Below are positions 40,550-50,558 of a DNA stretch of 64,000 nt, in pieces. The notes beneath the pieces were generated by a model. The model made no database searches and was not told the DNA's origin. It saw only the letters and a program-made list of their open reading frames with translations. The stretch's first letter is position 1. The number at the start of each line of letters is the position of its first letter. Both the position numbers and the translations under genes were made by a program. The stretch covers positions 1,021,681,208-1,021,745,207 of the forward strand of contig CM062804.1 of assembly GCA_031772625.1 (NCBI GenBank). The letters are read 5' to 3'. The DNA comes from Pinus tabuliformis. Its lineage: Eukaryota; Streptophyta; Pinopsida; Pinales; Pinaceae.

Positions 40550-41827
40550 CTTCATTATTCAGCAAAAGATGCATTTAATGAATGTGAAATATGGGGAAAC
40601 CATCCATGTGACTTAAAAGGGAATGATCTTGCAATATCAAAATAATTTTTTAGATGGTAATGACAATTTAATAAAAATATTCTATGAAACAAACTAAAAT
40701 ATATTTAAATATAACAAAGTACACATAATTTTAGTGGGAAAGGTAAAGATTTTTTAATTTTCACTAATAGGGAGATAGATGTTGAAGAATACATATAGTC
40801 TAATATAGGTAACTCCTATGTTACCACATATTGAAACTTTTATACTAAAAATGGTCATATTTGTAGTTTATAGTTACGAAGACAAATTCCTTAGTTCTTA
40901 TTGTGATAAAAAAAATTCCATGAAATTGAGATAAAATCAAACATGCATAAGCAATATAATGAAATAAAATAAGAATCCAATGTTTCATTTACTAAATTGT
41001 AATAGTATTAGAGGCCCAAACATGAAGCAAAAAAAATAAAAATTATTTGTACACTTCAAACCATACAAATTAAATTGTGCATGCTATTTTGAGAAGAAAA
41101 CCCTATAGTGAATTTTCTTAAACAAACAAATCCAATAACCAAATTAAGATAATTTATCTCACTCCCCATATGATTAATAAAAATAGGTAAACACATGAGG
41201 AGTTCACTATAAAATGTATTTTCAAATATTTAAAATCTTTAACACATTTTTATTATAAATTTACATACTAGCACAATTATATAAATTAAATAACTAGTGA
41301 ATGTTAATAATTATGAATCCATAGTAAACATCAAAAACGTTACTTCATAATACATCTCACATTGCTAAAATTTCTAAGATTATGAAATTAACTATATTAT
41401 TATTATCATCATTATTATTACTATGTTTTTTCCCATGGAAAAAAGTCGTAATTTCTATTGATATATAAGAAATTACATTTTGTAGATGCAAAGGCATATG
41501 CATATGGAGGCAAAGTTGCCTGTCAAGTTCGAAAAAAAAACTTTTGACCAGAAAGGTAATGAAAAGTTTTACCTCCACACAGGGAGTCTGTTATCTGCTA
41601 AAACTATATCTATGCCTGTTCTCTAACATAGAGAGAACAACATCAAAATTGTAAGATGCCTCTTCACAGAGAGAGATACTAAGTATCCAAATCTGGGCTA
41701 TATATTCAAAGCATAAATATAGACCAAAAAGATATAAATACAAACATGCTATAAACAGGTTTATTAGATCATATTATAGGGCTTGTAGCCCATTATCTCT
41801 GGTATCCACAAAAGGTATGTGATAATG

Positions 41828-42784
41828 CTAGTGGTAGGTCCCATCTATTTCCTCCTGGATCAGCCAGTCATTGCCCTGTCTAAGCGCTACCTCTTTGGAA
41901 AGGTGATCTGCCCCCGTGTTTTGCTCCCTGTAAATGTGGCGACAGGTAAAGGAGTCAAGAGAAGATATCAATATTTTTGCTTCTTCTAATATATGCCTCA
42001 ATGAAAATGAATTACAGTGGTATGCATTATTTAACCAATTGTAAACGATTTTTGAATCACCAAACAACTGTAGATCTCTGCAATTCTTCTCCAATGCAAA
42101 ATGAATGAGATGTTTAGCAGTGCAGAGTTCAGCATAATTATTGGTTCCCCTACCTAAATTTATTTGGATCTTGTAACAATGTGCATCATTTAGGTAGAGA
42201 ATGGCTCTGCCACCACATCCAGCCTCCTGCGCAGAGCCATCAAAGTATGCCCACGGTTTTGATTTGTCTATGTTTTCTGGTATAATGGTGCAGGGAGGGG
42301 CATTGGAGTCCTCCTCGGGAAGTAGATCATAATCTGCAATGGTATGAAGCAGGATGGTAGGCCAGTGGGGTATTTTGTGGTTGAAAATACAATGGTTTCT
42401 AGCAATCCAAAGTGACCAACAAACTAGAAGAGGCATATTTCTTGATTTTCCATTTTGACTTTGACACCATGTGCTCCAGGCATCCAGAATGTTGTGTCCT
42501 TGCCATAATTTTAAGCTAAGATAGTGAGAAATGACGGGATTCCAATGTGCCTTAGTGGTGGGGTAATGTAGGAATAGATGATCAGTATTTTCTTCTTCAT
42601 TGCGACACAGGTGACACCAGAAAGGGCCATGGAAGGATCTTTTCATCAGATTTGACCCTGTCGGTATATTATCAAACAAAATGTTCCACATCCGTAAGTG
42701 GGTACGAGGGGCCGGCTTGAGCTTCCAGAGTAATGTCCAAGTCAAGTTTATGTTTGGGGGTTTGAATGGTTCCATTAATCTCAT
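41828..42784 (-). pseudogene. LINE zinc-binding segment and RNase H domain
   Basis: This is the C-terminal part of the LINE polyprotein and an open frame of 318 codons. Residues about 30-75 are the zinc-binding region of reverse transcriptases, with CHLCRNEEENTDHLFLH. Residues about 175-310 form an RNase H fold of the plant LINE type. Its acidic residues are present: Asp in AYFDGSAQ, Glu in NYAELCTA, Asp in FGDSKIV and Asp in TGADHLSK. RNase H would degrade the RNA strand of the hybrid. The frame continues upstream into the thumb region at 43173-42870 (WRIKEGNVVRIGTDPW). The segment looks intact but its upstream enzyme domains are broken, so it is a fragment and not a gene. Confidence 0.85.
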
Positions 42785-43372
42785 ATATCCCGCTTTTGGA
42801 AAATATGTACCATGTTTGGCAATGGCCCATATAATCTCATCTGGTCCTTCGGAAAGTCAGATGTGAGCCTATGTGAGAGCGTCCATGTATTCCTACCAAT
42901 TAGGTCACCACTGCATAGTGATGTCCAGATCACGAGCTAATTTCCATGCTTGCTGTAGGAAGGAGGAATTGTTCCTATCACCGATGTGTTTGATGTGGGT
43001 GATACCCCTGCTATGTAAATGCCTTATCAAGTCTTCCGATAGTCTGTGTGCATTGCCACAACCAACCCATGGGTCCGTGCCAATACGAACAACATTGCCC
43101 TCCTTTATTCTCCATGTAATTCCTTCACAAAGGAGTGATAATGCATTAATGGTTGTCTTCCATACATTGGAGATGTTATTACTTGTTCTGTGCTGCTGTC
43201 TGAACTAGTCCATCAGGTTCATGGGCCATCTATATTTTACCTATGCAACCCGGGACCAGAGGCTGTTTGAGGTGATAAGATTCCAACCGAGCTTTGCTTC
43301 CAGGGCTTTGGAAAAAATATCAAGCCTTTTGATACCCCATCCTCCCCATCTCTTAGGCATTGCAATAGTGTC

Positions 43373-44653
43373 TCATTTGACCCAAGAAAATAATATACCC
43401 AGTTTATTACCATTCCATAAAAACCTGCAGCATATACTTTGAAGTATGTTCAGTATACCTTTCAGTATCCAAGCTAGAGTCATCCAGAAAACAGGAGTGG
43501 CTTCAATCATAGCTTTAATGAGGGCTAATATACCTACACGGGATAGGTATTTATGGTACCAAACCTGAAGGCGCTTCTCCACTTTTGCAATTAGCCATGT
43601 CCAGTCTGCGATCCTATACCCTTTGGGCTTTAGCCTAAAGCACAGATATTTAAGACCGTCCTCCAGGTTAAGAGAGGTAAAAGGGAAGCGCTGTGAGGTA
43701 AATATAATCTCATGTTATGAGCAGCCAAAGGAAGTAATTGAGGATTTACCATCATTTATACTCATCACAGTTTCTTGTTGAAAAAGATTGAAGATATTCT
43801 ATAGGACCGTGGTGTTGCCAATACTACCATTTAAAAAAATGAGAATGTCATCAACAAATAATAGATGGGTGAGATAAAAATTCTCAGATATCTTAATACC
43901 AGCCAGTTGATTCCTATTGCGGGCAGCTATGATGGCCCTGCTTAATCCTTCCATGATAAGTAAGAAAAGTAGTGGGGAGAGTGGGCATCCATGCCTGAGA
44001 CCCCTCTCTGAGAGGAAGAAAGATGTGGCTACCCCATTTAATAACACACTGTAAGATACGTCTTTAATGCAACTCATGATCCATTTGATATGTGCAAAGG
44101 GAAAGCCAAGGTGAGTTAGAAGTAATCTTATGTAGATCCAGTTAGCCCTTTCAAAAGCCTTTGAGAGGTCGACCTTAAGAATCATGCCTTTCTGTTTCTT
44201 AATCTACATAGTGTGGAGGAGTTCTTGCACTGTGGCTATAGCCTCATGTATCTGTCTATGCTGAAGGAAATCAAACTTCTCTGAGGATATGTACGTGGAG
44301 AGGATAGGCTTCAGTCGGTTTGCTATGATCTTTGCAATAATCATGTACAGGCAGTTACAGAGGGAAATGGGTTGGAAGTCGTTGAATGAGGAGGGATTGT
44401 CAGATTTTAGAATGAGGGCAATGAAGGTGGATTTGATGGCCGGGGAAATTCTTCCACTCCTTCTGCAGTCCTCCACAATCTTGAGTAAATCGTCCCCGAG
44501 GATGTCAAAAAAGGCTATGTAGAACTTAATGGTCCACCCATCTGGCCCAGGACTCTTGTCTTTTTTAAACCATTTTATAGTCACCTCAAGCTCATTCTTC
44601 AATACTTCAATATTTATTGAAATTGTATTGATGGATTCTACTGAAAAAGCCAA
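43373..44653 (-). pseudogene. LINE reverse transcriptase domain (broken)
   Basis: The enzyme would copy LINE RNA into DNA at a nicked target. On the minus strand I see, in order: KDKSPGPDGW and the PISLCN block (fingers); KVDLSKAFERANW (first catalytic Asp); LRHGCPLSPLLF; HLLFVDDILIF, the FxDD box with Val at the variable place; and a thumb region with YLSRVGILALIKAM and FLWNG. Four stops interrupt one otherwise continuous frame: TAG just before 44204, TAG at 43799-43801, TAA near 43715, and TGA at 43373-43375. The last is private to this copy, because copy 1 has Trp there. The frame is open at the 5' end only because the element is truncated. Confidence 0.85.
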
Positions 44654-45844
44654 TACCTCTATAGGTAAGATTGTACCTTTTTTTTAAAATAATTTTTAAA
44701 TAATATTTATTCTATTACAAATAATATTATTTATATTTAGTCTTTTATTTTTATGATGGTCTCTCTTTCTGTCAATATTGCTTTCCATTGTGAAGGGTAA
44801 TTCATAATACAATGATATTAATTATAGGTTATATTCGGCTAAATACAAAATGATATATTCTATATTTATATTAACTAATATAATTTATTATTATAATCTT
44901 ATTGATAATTAATAAAAAATTATTATTTATTTATTATTATTGTAAAATATTTTTAGTGTTGATGTAATTTTTTATATTATTATTAAATAGTAGATAGTTA
45001 TTATAATATTTTAAGAATTATTCTCTATGTATAGAGAATATCATGCATAAAAATATTATGAACATCATTTTATATTTTGTTAATAGACCATGTAATAATT
45101 GACTCTCTCTAATAATTTGAATTAGGATTTGAGTAAGGAAGATAATGATAATTGCAAGGATTGTTTCAATATGGACATGTCTAGGAATAAATTGAAGATA
45201 AGTAATCATTTCTAGGTTAGAAAAAAAAATAAGTGATGCACACCTCCATAGTAATGCTTGAGAACAACAAATTTTGGAGATTAGTTGGTCCGTCTGAAGC
45301 ATTACAATTATTGAAACAAGAATATAATTTGAAGTAGAAAAGTTATTTATGTTCCCTTTAATATTCTATTCAATGTTTAACTGATTGGTACCAACTAAAC
45401 CCTTTTACTTGATAAATTTGGTTGTCATATTCAACTTAAATATAGAGAACGAGGTATCTCCATTGACAAAATACCCCAAAATATAAAGATGTCAAAAAGA
45501 AAAATTTAAATACTCTGACTAAAGTCTATTAACAACAAGTTTATAGGGTTATATGTGAAGTACATTTTATTGAATTTATTGTTCTTCCAAATCTAAGTTA
45601 TGTTATAAATTATTAATTATAAAAAAATTAGTATATGTGAATTTCAAGCTACAATTTATGTAGAAATGGGTTCTACATTTTATGTTTTAATTTTAAATTG
45701 CCAATTTTTTTCTTTAAAAACAAATAAATGTTATTTTAGAATTTAATTTATTGATTTATTGTTTTTACATCAACCCTTCAGTAAAATCTTTTATCTAAAA
45801 AACAATAAAATGTTTTTTTTTTTTTTAATTTAGCTTTTAGTCCT

Positions 45845-46302
45845 TTATTTTCCATTTTTTAAAACTTAAAAGTTAATTATTTTGGTTTGCTATTTTTTTT
45901 AATTTAACCTCTTTTGTGGAGCTTTCTAATATTCTCTTTTCTAAATTTAGATAACTTTCTAAATTTAAGTAACTTTTTTATTTTCCATTCCTTTAAATTT
46001 AAAAATTAATTATTTTGGTTGGTTTTTTTTTTAATTTAACCTTTTTGGTGGAGCTTTCAAACATGTAATTAATATTCACTTTTCTAAATTTAGGTAACTT
46101 TCTAAATTTAAGTAACTTTTTGCTTTTTCCAGCTATTGTAATTAATATTTCTTGAATTAAACCCAACTTTTTGAAATTAATATTCACTTTTCTAAATTTA
46201 GGTAACTTTCTAAATTTAAGTAGCTTTTTGCTTTTTCCAGCTATTGTAATTAATATTTCTTGAATTAAACTATTGTAATTAATATTTCTTGAATTAAACC
46301 CA
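45845..46302. repeat. Nested ~108/128-bp tandem repeats
   Basis: TTCTAAATTTA(G)GTAACTTTCTAAATTTAAG recurs at about 45940, 46083 and 46190, within units of about 128 and 108 bases. A further 30-base piece with AATTAATATTTCTTGAATTA is repeated at the right end. Confidence 0.85.
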
Positions 46303-46305
46303 ACT

Positions 46306-46455
46306 GTTTCCTCATTGTTCAAGGCGGATTTCACAATGGGAATCTCTTCAACCTGAGCATTTAGTTAAGAGATGACGGAGGAAGTCGATCCGTTTCCTTC
46401 ATAGCCGTTTCCTCATTGTTCAAGGCGGATTTCAAAATAGCAATCTCTCCCAATT
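46306..46455. repeat. 101-bp tandem doublet
   Basis: GTTTCCTCATTGTTCAAGGC and the following GGATTTCA recur at 46306 and 46407, and the second copy is incomplete. The base composition is less AT-rich than to the left. Confidence 0.85.
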
Positions 46456-46682
46456 GTTTCAAGATGTGCAGAAATCGATCCACAAATTGTCAGACTGAAT
46501 ATATGAAGGTCGCCACGCTCCTCTGTATCTTTGTCGGGAAAGCATCAGGCTGAATATATGAAGGTCATGTCTTCTATACATAATTTTGTTGCTTCTGTAT
46601 GTATTTTGAGATCCTGTTTGCTTCAACACGTTCAATTTGCGATTTCTGCAAAGGCAACGAGTGATTATACTCGGGCAATCCC

Positions 46683-46913
46683 ATGTCCTACAGATGGTTA
46701 TCGATGACAATTGCTCACAAGAGGAATAAATATGCGGGAGACCAAGTGTGTTTGAACATATCTGCCGAGGACGTAATCATGCAGATCGATTTTCTAATAC
46801 AAAGATTGCACGGCCTCCTGAGTTTCTTGGAAGAAATTATTGAAGATTTGTATGAAGTCCGCCGGAGAGGAAGATCCATGGAAACTGTCAAATCGCTTCA
46901 TGAATCCATATAG
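46683..46913 (+). CDS. Small hypothetical ORF, possible exon
   Basis: An open frame of 76 codons in a stretch with near-coding composition, just left of the Ty3 element. The middle, with EDVIMQIDFLIQRLHGLL and LEEIIEDLYEVRRRGRS, is amphipathic and charged, as in a short coiled coil. I recognise no family. AAGTTTCTGT and a T-rich stretch follow at about 46980, as expected of intron-like DNA. It could be a first exon, part of a relic gene or chance. Confidence 0.3.
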   Translation: MSYRWLSMTIAHKRNKYAGDQVCLNISAEDVIMQIDFLIQRLHGLLSFLEEIIEDLYEVRRRGRSMETVKSLHESI

Positions 46914-47285
46914 CCTTTCATAGTTGGCGACTGTGTCTATCTCCAGCCCAGGCAAGTACTAGATTTGTTCTTCTTGTCGTCAAGTTTCTGTGTTTTAAAA
47001 TTTCTTCACGTTATTAGGGTTTTTAATTTCTTATTTCGAATCAATGGAGTGATTATCAAGAAACTAAATTATTATTTTCGACAATACAAGGATGATCAAT
47101 TTATTGAGTATATAAAAGCAATACCATTAGTTCTTGAAAAAATAACAATAATCATTAGTTCTTGAAAAAATAACAATAACCGCCACTAAGTACGATAGAA
47201 CACCACAATAAAGCTTATGACCAGTGTAGGTCTTACAAAGTTTCTTTGTGTTTTGAGTTTGTATGTTACTTGGTGGTTTCTATGA

Positions 47286-47290
47286 TTTAT
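47286..47290. repeat. Target site duplication (left)
   Basis: TTTAT directly before the LTR at 47291 matches TTTAT at 58071-58075. Five bases is the usual Ty3/gypsy duplication, and this fixes the element borders. Confidence 0.95.
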
Positions 47291-50262
47291 TGTCACACCC
47301 TCATTCATATATATGTACACGTAAATAAAACAATTTTACTGTATACCCAATACATAACTTAACTATCCATATATATTATTATTTGTGCATAGATGCATCA
47401 ATACTTAAGCCATGCATCGATTTCAAAGCATAAACTTATTATAATATCACTATTACTTTGAACCATGGTATATCTTTGCTTCCAAATATTAAGGTTATGC
47501 CATACGTGTTTTATGGAGGTCGGGCCTAACTATTGAACCCCCTCAGCATTCAGCATATGTTTATTGGGCTCGAGGCCTGATGGTCCGGCCGCAGCCCTTA
47601 CAGGGGCCAGCTCATACACTGCTTAAATGACTATGGTCCTTCATCAGACAGGTGGCCATCCAGCCATGTGACTTCTCGGGCTCGGGTTCCTTGGCTTTCC
47701 CGCTTCCTTTTCCCGCTAAGCATGGACGGTCGAGATCTCGTCCTAGGAATGGAGGGCGGGGATGAGTCTGAGGGTTTTATGGCATTACAAAACCCCTTTG
47801 GAGCGAGCTCGGGGTTCATTTTCTTGTATTGCTCTTTTGACTCCGTCTCTGTGCCTAAGAGCCGGTTCGATTTCTCCAGGCTTACCTTTACTGCCTGCTA
47901 CCTCACCAACGGCCGTGAGGTGCCCAGCTCCAAACCTACTCATTTATTACGTTTTGCTCTGCAACTACTGGTTATTGTTTTACAATCTGCTGTAAGGTAG
48001 CGGCCTATACTAATTTGTTCTTTTGGTTATGGCGAATGCAGGTGAGTCGGTCAACCCTCATCGATGAAGTCGAGGTGACGGGTCTCGACAGTCCAGCCTG
48101 CTCGGCGGATCCAGGTAGGCTCTTGTCTAGCGTTTTCTGATTTCCTTTCATATGGGAGCACAGAACCCCCTCGGCCCTGAGCTATCATTACTGCGTTTTC
48201 TGTTACAGACCGTCGTCGGCAAGCCGGTCTCTTGCTTGGGTTTTGCTGAGGTATTCTCCGAAGAGAACCCTCATGGTCGTTGTGATGTTTTTAATGACTG
48301 TTATAAGTCCATGAACCACCTGATAAGTTGTTGTTTCCAGCGAGGTTCATGCGTTCGATTTCTTATGTTTTATGGTTTAATGTGACATTATTCTGCCTTT
48401 GCAGCATACCCAACTTGGGTCTCTGTAATTAATGAATGTTATACAGTATCGGCCTGGCCGTAAGACTCAGTTCCGTGATAGTAGCACCAGCTTCCTTTAT
48501 TAAAGTTATCTCCATTTTTCATTGTATATATGCTTGTTTTCCTGTCTGAGATTCACTGTCGATATTATTTTTGTTGAAAGATGTATGCACAGGTCGCTCT
48601 GTTTGAGCCCTCAGGACGGTTTCCGTTTCGTCCTTGGATAATATTCTTTGTTGCTTAAACACAACAATTCGATGCATGATGACTTGTTTATAAAGTTACT
48701 ATTTGTTGTCGTTGGTTCCATATTCGGCTACGGATATACTGTGCGCTTCCGCGACCACAGGACTCTTAACTTATTTAAAATATAACTGTAGTTTATGCTT
48801 CATTCGTTTGATATATAGATATAAATGTTCATTCTGATATGTATATATACACATGCAGTGTCCTGATATATAAACATGCCTTTGCTCTGTTATATATACG
48901 CATGCATTTGTCCTGATAGGTTCTGTTATATATGTGCATGCATTTGTCCTAATATTTACACATGCATTTATTCTTATATATATATATATATACGCATGCA
49001 TTTATACTGATGGATACACATGCATTGGCTTTGATATATACACATGCATTTGTCGATTTCACTAGCTTTTCATATGATTACTCTCGGTTAGCTAGGTTGA
49101 CATTAACATGCTGTTTTCCTATTCCACAATTATTGAATATACGACCGTTCTGAGTTAGTTCCTCAGTAGACTAGTTTCTCTGTTATTTTATAGAAAAATG
49201 CTAGGGTTGCTAAACCCTAGTTTACAGTCGGTTACTGAATGACTCCTTCTGTTTTACACCGCTGAGGATTATACTTTCTGTAATATATTTTTCCTATCCG
49301 GACTAGCATGTTACCCATGTGTTTCCACTATTCTCTTATTGCTCTTTCTATCATTGCGGTTATAAATCCGGCTACGGCCGGGGTTTCTACTCGAGTTCTG
49401 GGTTTTACAGACTCGTTTTTTTTTGTAGCACATAACATGCATGAATAGTTATATTCAAGTATTTCGACCCGCATGTTTCGGTGCCTAAAGTACCTTTGGC
49501 ATTCTGCCTGTTTCGTGCCAGATTTCTCTACCATTACACAGTCATTTGGTTATCTATGCCTCTATGTTCTCTCTATTAACAGCAAGGTTAGATATAGATC
49601 AGGTCCCTCAGTCGGTAACTTGTTCCTAGCATTAATACTACACTTGTGCAGTTATATGGACAACATGACAGTTCTAAGAACGAAACACAGTTCTTGTTTA
49701 ACTACTATGGGATCGCCTTAAGTTTCCCATTAAATGCAAAAGGACTCTGAAGTTTGAAACAGTACCTGGTTCACCGGAGTCATGAATAGATACTCAAGCA
49801 AATCACCTGTACTTCGAGTCTGCTCGTCCACCCAGCCATGAGATCCATCTCTCAGACGGAATTCTCTCCCCCGAGCTATCTTGCAGGCCTCAAGCCCTCA
49901 ACAAGATCTGTGCACCTTGTGCCTGGTTATCTGGTCCCTACCAGACTTAACCAATTTTTCCTTAATCACCTTTTTCCTTTTTCCTTGGAAAAAGAGCTCT
50001 TTCTGTTTGTCCCAACAGCACAGAACTTCCTCCCCACATCCAAGGCTTTTCCTGTTTGGGAGGGCAGTTCCCAATCAGTTATTACAACTGATCACTTTCT
50101 TTGAAATCCACCTCCCAGAGGCTGCCAGTATTTCAAGAACATATTTAATTTATTCAACCATGTAGTTTATCACAGTTTTGTTTCTTTTAAACATAAACAA
50201 CAACTACTATATTGTCTTTTACCATAGTAAAATTCACATTTACATTTACTGGGGTCATTACA
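47291..50262 (-). repeat. 3' LTR of the chromovirus
   Basis: 2,972 bases, TG..CA ends in element orientation. It matches 55118-58070 end to end. Differences include a block of about 17 extra bases near 47700 (CCGCTTCCTTTTCCCG) and many C/T changes. It contains a CATGCA-rich minisatellite at 48833-49060. ORFs of 60-110 codons here lie in non-coding LTR sequence. Confidence 0.97.
48833..49060. repeat. CATGCA-rich minisatellite in the 3' LTR
   Basis: Imperfect tandem units of about 25-40 bases combine TATATA with ACACATGCATTTGTCCT. I count seven CATGCA cores here. The same array is at 56643-56870 in the other LTR. CATGCA is the core of the RY element bound by plant B3 factors. Confidence 0.85.
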
Positions 50263-50274
50263 TCTCCCCCTCCT
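50263..50274 (-). promoter_or_regulatory. Polypurine tract for plus-strand priming
   Basis: On the minus strand AGGAGGGGGAGA abuts the LTR start TGTAATG. This is the expected place and composition for the RNase H-resistant primer. It overlaps the stop codon of the chromodomain exon (50273-50275). Confidence 0.9.
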
Positions 50275-50482
50275 ATGATTGGACATCGTCCCGATGTCTG
50301 CTTTCCTTAAACAAATTTGGGTAAGCTTCCTTAAGGAGTTCCTCGTCCTCCCAAGTGGCCTCTTCAGGCCCATAATGCTGCCACTGCACCTTAGCTTGGA
50401 TAATAACCTGTTTCCGCAGCTGCACTTCTCTCCTGTCGAGAATGGTCAGTGGTTCGACCAGAACCTCGCCTTCCGGCTCGAC
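50273..50482 (-). pseudogene. Chromodomain exon of the chromovirus
   Basis: Minus-strand open frame. EPLTILDRREVQLRKQ, VQWQHYG and EEATWEDEEL, followed by YPNLF, give the chromodomain pattern used by chromovirus integrases to target histone-marked chromatin. The frame differs in register from the integrase frame, which ends at a TAA inside the preceding intron-like stretch. Splicing out 50483-50558 joins the two in phase. This exon has no stop before its end and ends in TAG beside the polypurine tract. Confidence 0.8.
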
Positions 50483-50558
50483 CTGCAACAGCAACAGATT
50501 TAGTTATTTCCTTGTTTTAAGAACAAAGCTTATTTAGAATGGCCAGATTACTTCTTAC
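50483..50558 (-). other. Putative 76-nt spliceosomal intron between integrase and chromodomain
   Basis: On the minus strand the donor reads CGG|GTAAGAAG and the acceptor TTGCTGTTGCAG|GTCG. The interval is AT-rich, contains in-frame stops and is within the size range of short plant introns. Removing it keeps the frame (phase 0) from ...QWQNVR to VEPEGEV.... Without splicing, the integrase frame ends at TAA (50517-50519) and the chromodomain is lost. Splicing has not been observed; this is read from the sequence. Confidence 0.7.

Larger units (their letters stand above)
29161..41390. other. AT-rich intergenic DNA, no gene recognised, copy 2
   Basis: Partner of 5100-17262. It has no recognisable gene. 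Tandem doublets are at about 30671-30858 (102 bp), 31167-31487 (160 bp), 38962-39132 (88 bp) and 40281-40549 (136 bp), each matching its copy 1 partner in unit length. Two diverged, related stretches sit about 780 bases apart (around 35520 and 36300). Confidence 0.7.
24074..43485. repeat. Large duplicated unit, copy 2
   Basis: This is the second copy of the block at 1-19341, same orientation, with colinear content: CT tract end, LBD relic, tandem doublets, AT-rich DNA and LINE. Unlike copy 1 it continues without a break beyond the equivalent of the gap into the rest of the LINE (to about 44690). Each copy carries its own lesions. Copy 2 alone has a stop at 43373-43375 in the LINE, and copy 1 alone has a stop at 18139-18141, so neither is a simple degraded version of the other. 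Confidence 0.97.
41391..44690 (-). mobile_element. 5'-truncated L1-type LINE with RNase H, copy 2
   Basis: This is a non-LTR retrotransposon on the minus strand. The coding part runs from about 44653 to 41828, and a ~430-base 3' untranslated stretch ends in an ATA/ATG-rich microsatellite at about 41391-41425, a common LINE tail. Sequence upstream of about 44690 turns abruptly AT-rich, so ORF1 and the endonuclease are missing, as expected of an incomplete reverse-transcription product. Apart from isolated stops, the pieces at 44653, 44185, 43582 and 42784 are all in one register. Confidence 0.9.
44691..46682. other. AT-rich DNA with nested tandem repeats
   Basis: 44691-45840 shows no gene. 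From about 45845 the sequence is built of partly overlapping direct repeats: a ~128-bp unit (45845 and 45974), a 108-bp unit (46067 and 46175) containing TTTCTAAATTTAGGTAACTT, and a 101-bp unit (46306 and 46407). Copies of CTATTGTAATTAATATTTC occur three times. Confidence 0.75.

Noticed and set aside
48771-49001. Frame rich in Tyr-Ile-Asn-Ala-Cys in the LTR
   Set aside because: It is a direct translation of the TATATA/CATGCA minisatellite.
48833-49060. CRISPR-like array
   Set aside because: Units are imperfect and contiguous with no unique spacers of even length, and the sequence is plant LTR DNA. No CRISPR array is present in the window.
47668-50165. Plus-strand frames of 60-110 codons inside the LTRs (repeated at 55478-57912)
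   Set aside because: They lie in LTR sequence, antisense to the element, with differing starts and lengths between the two LTRs.
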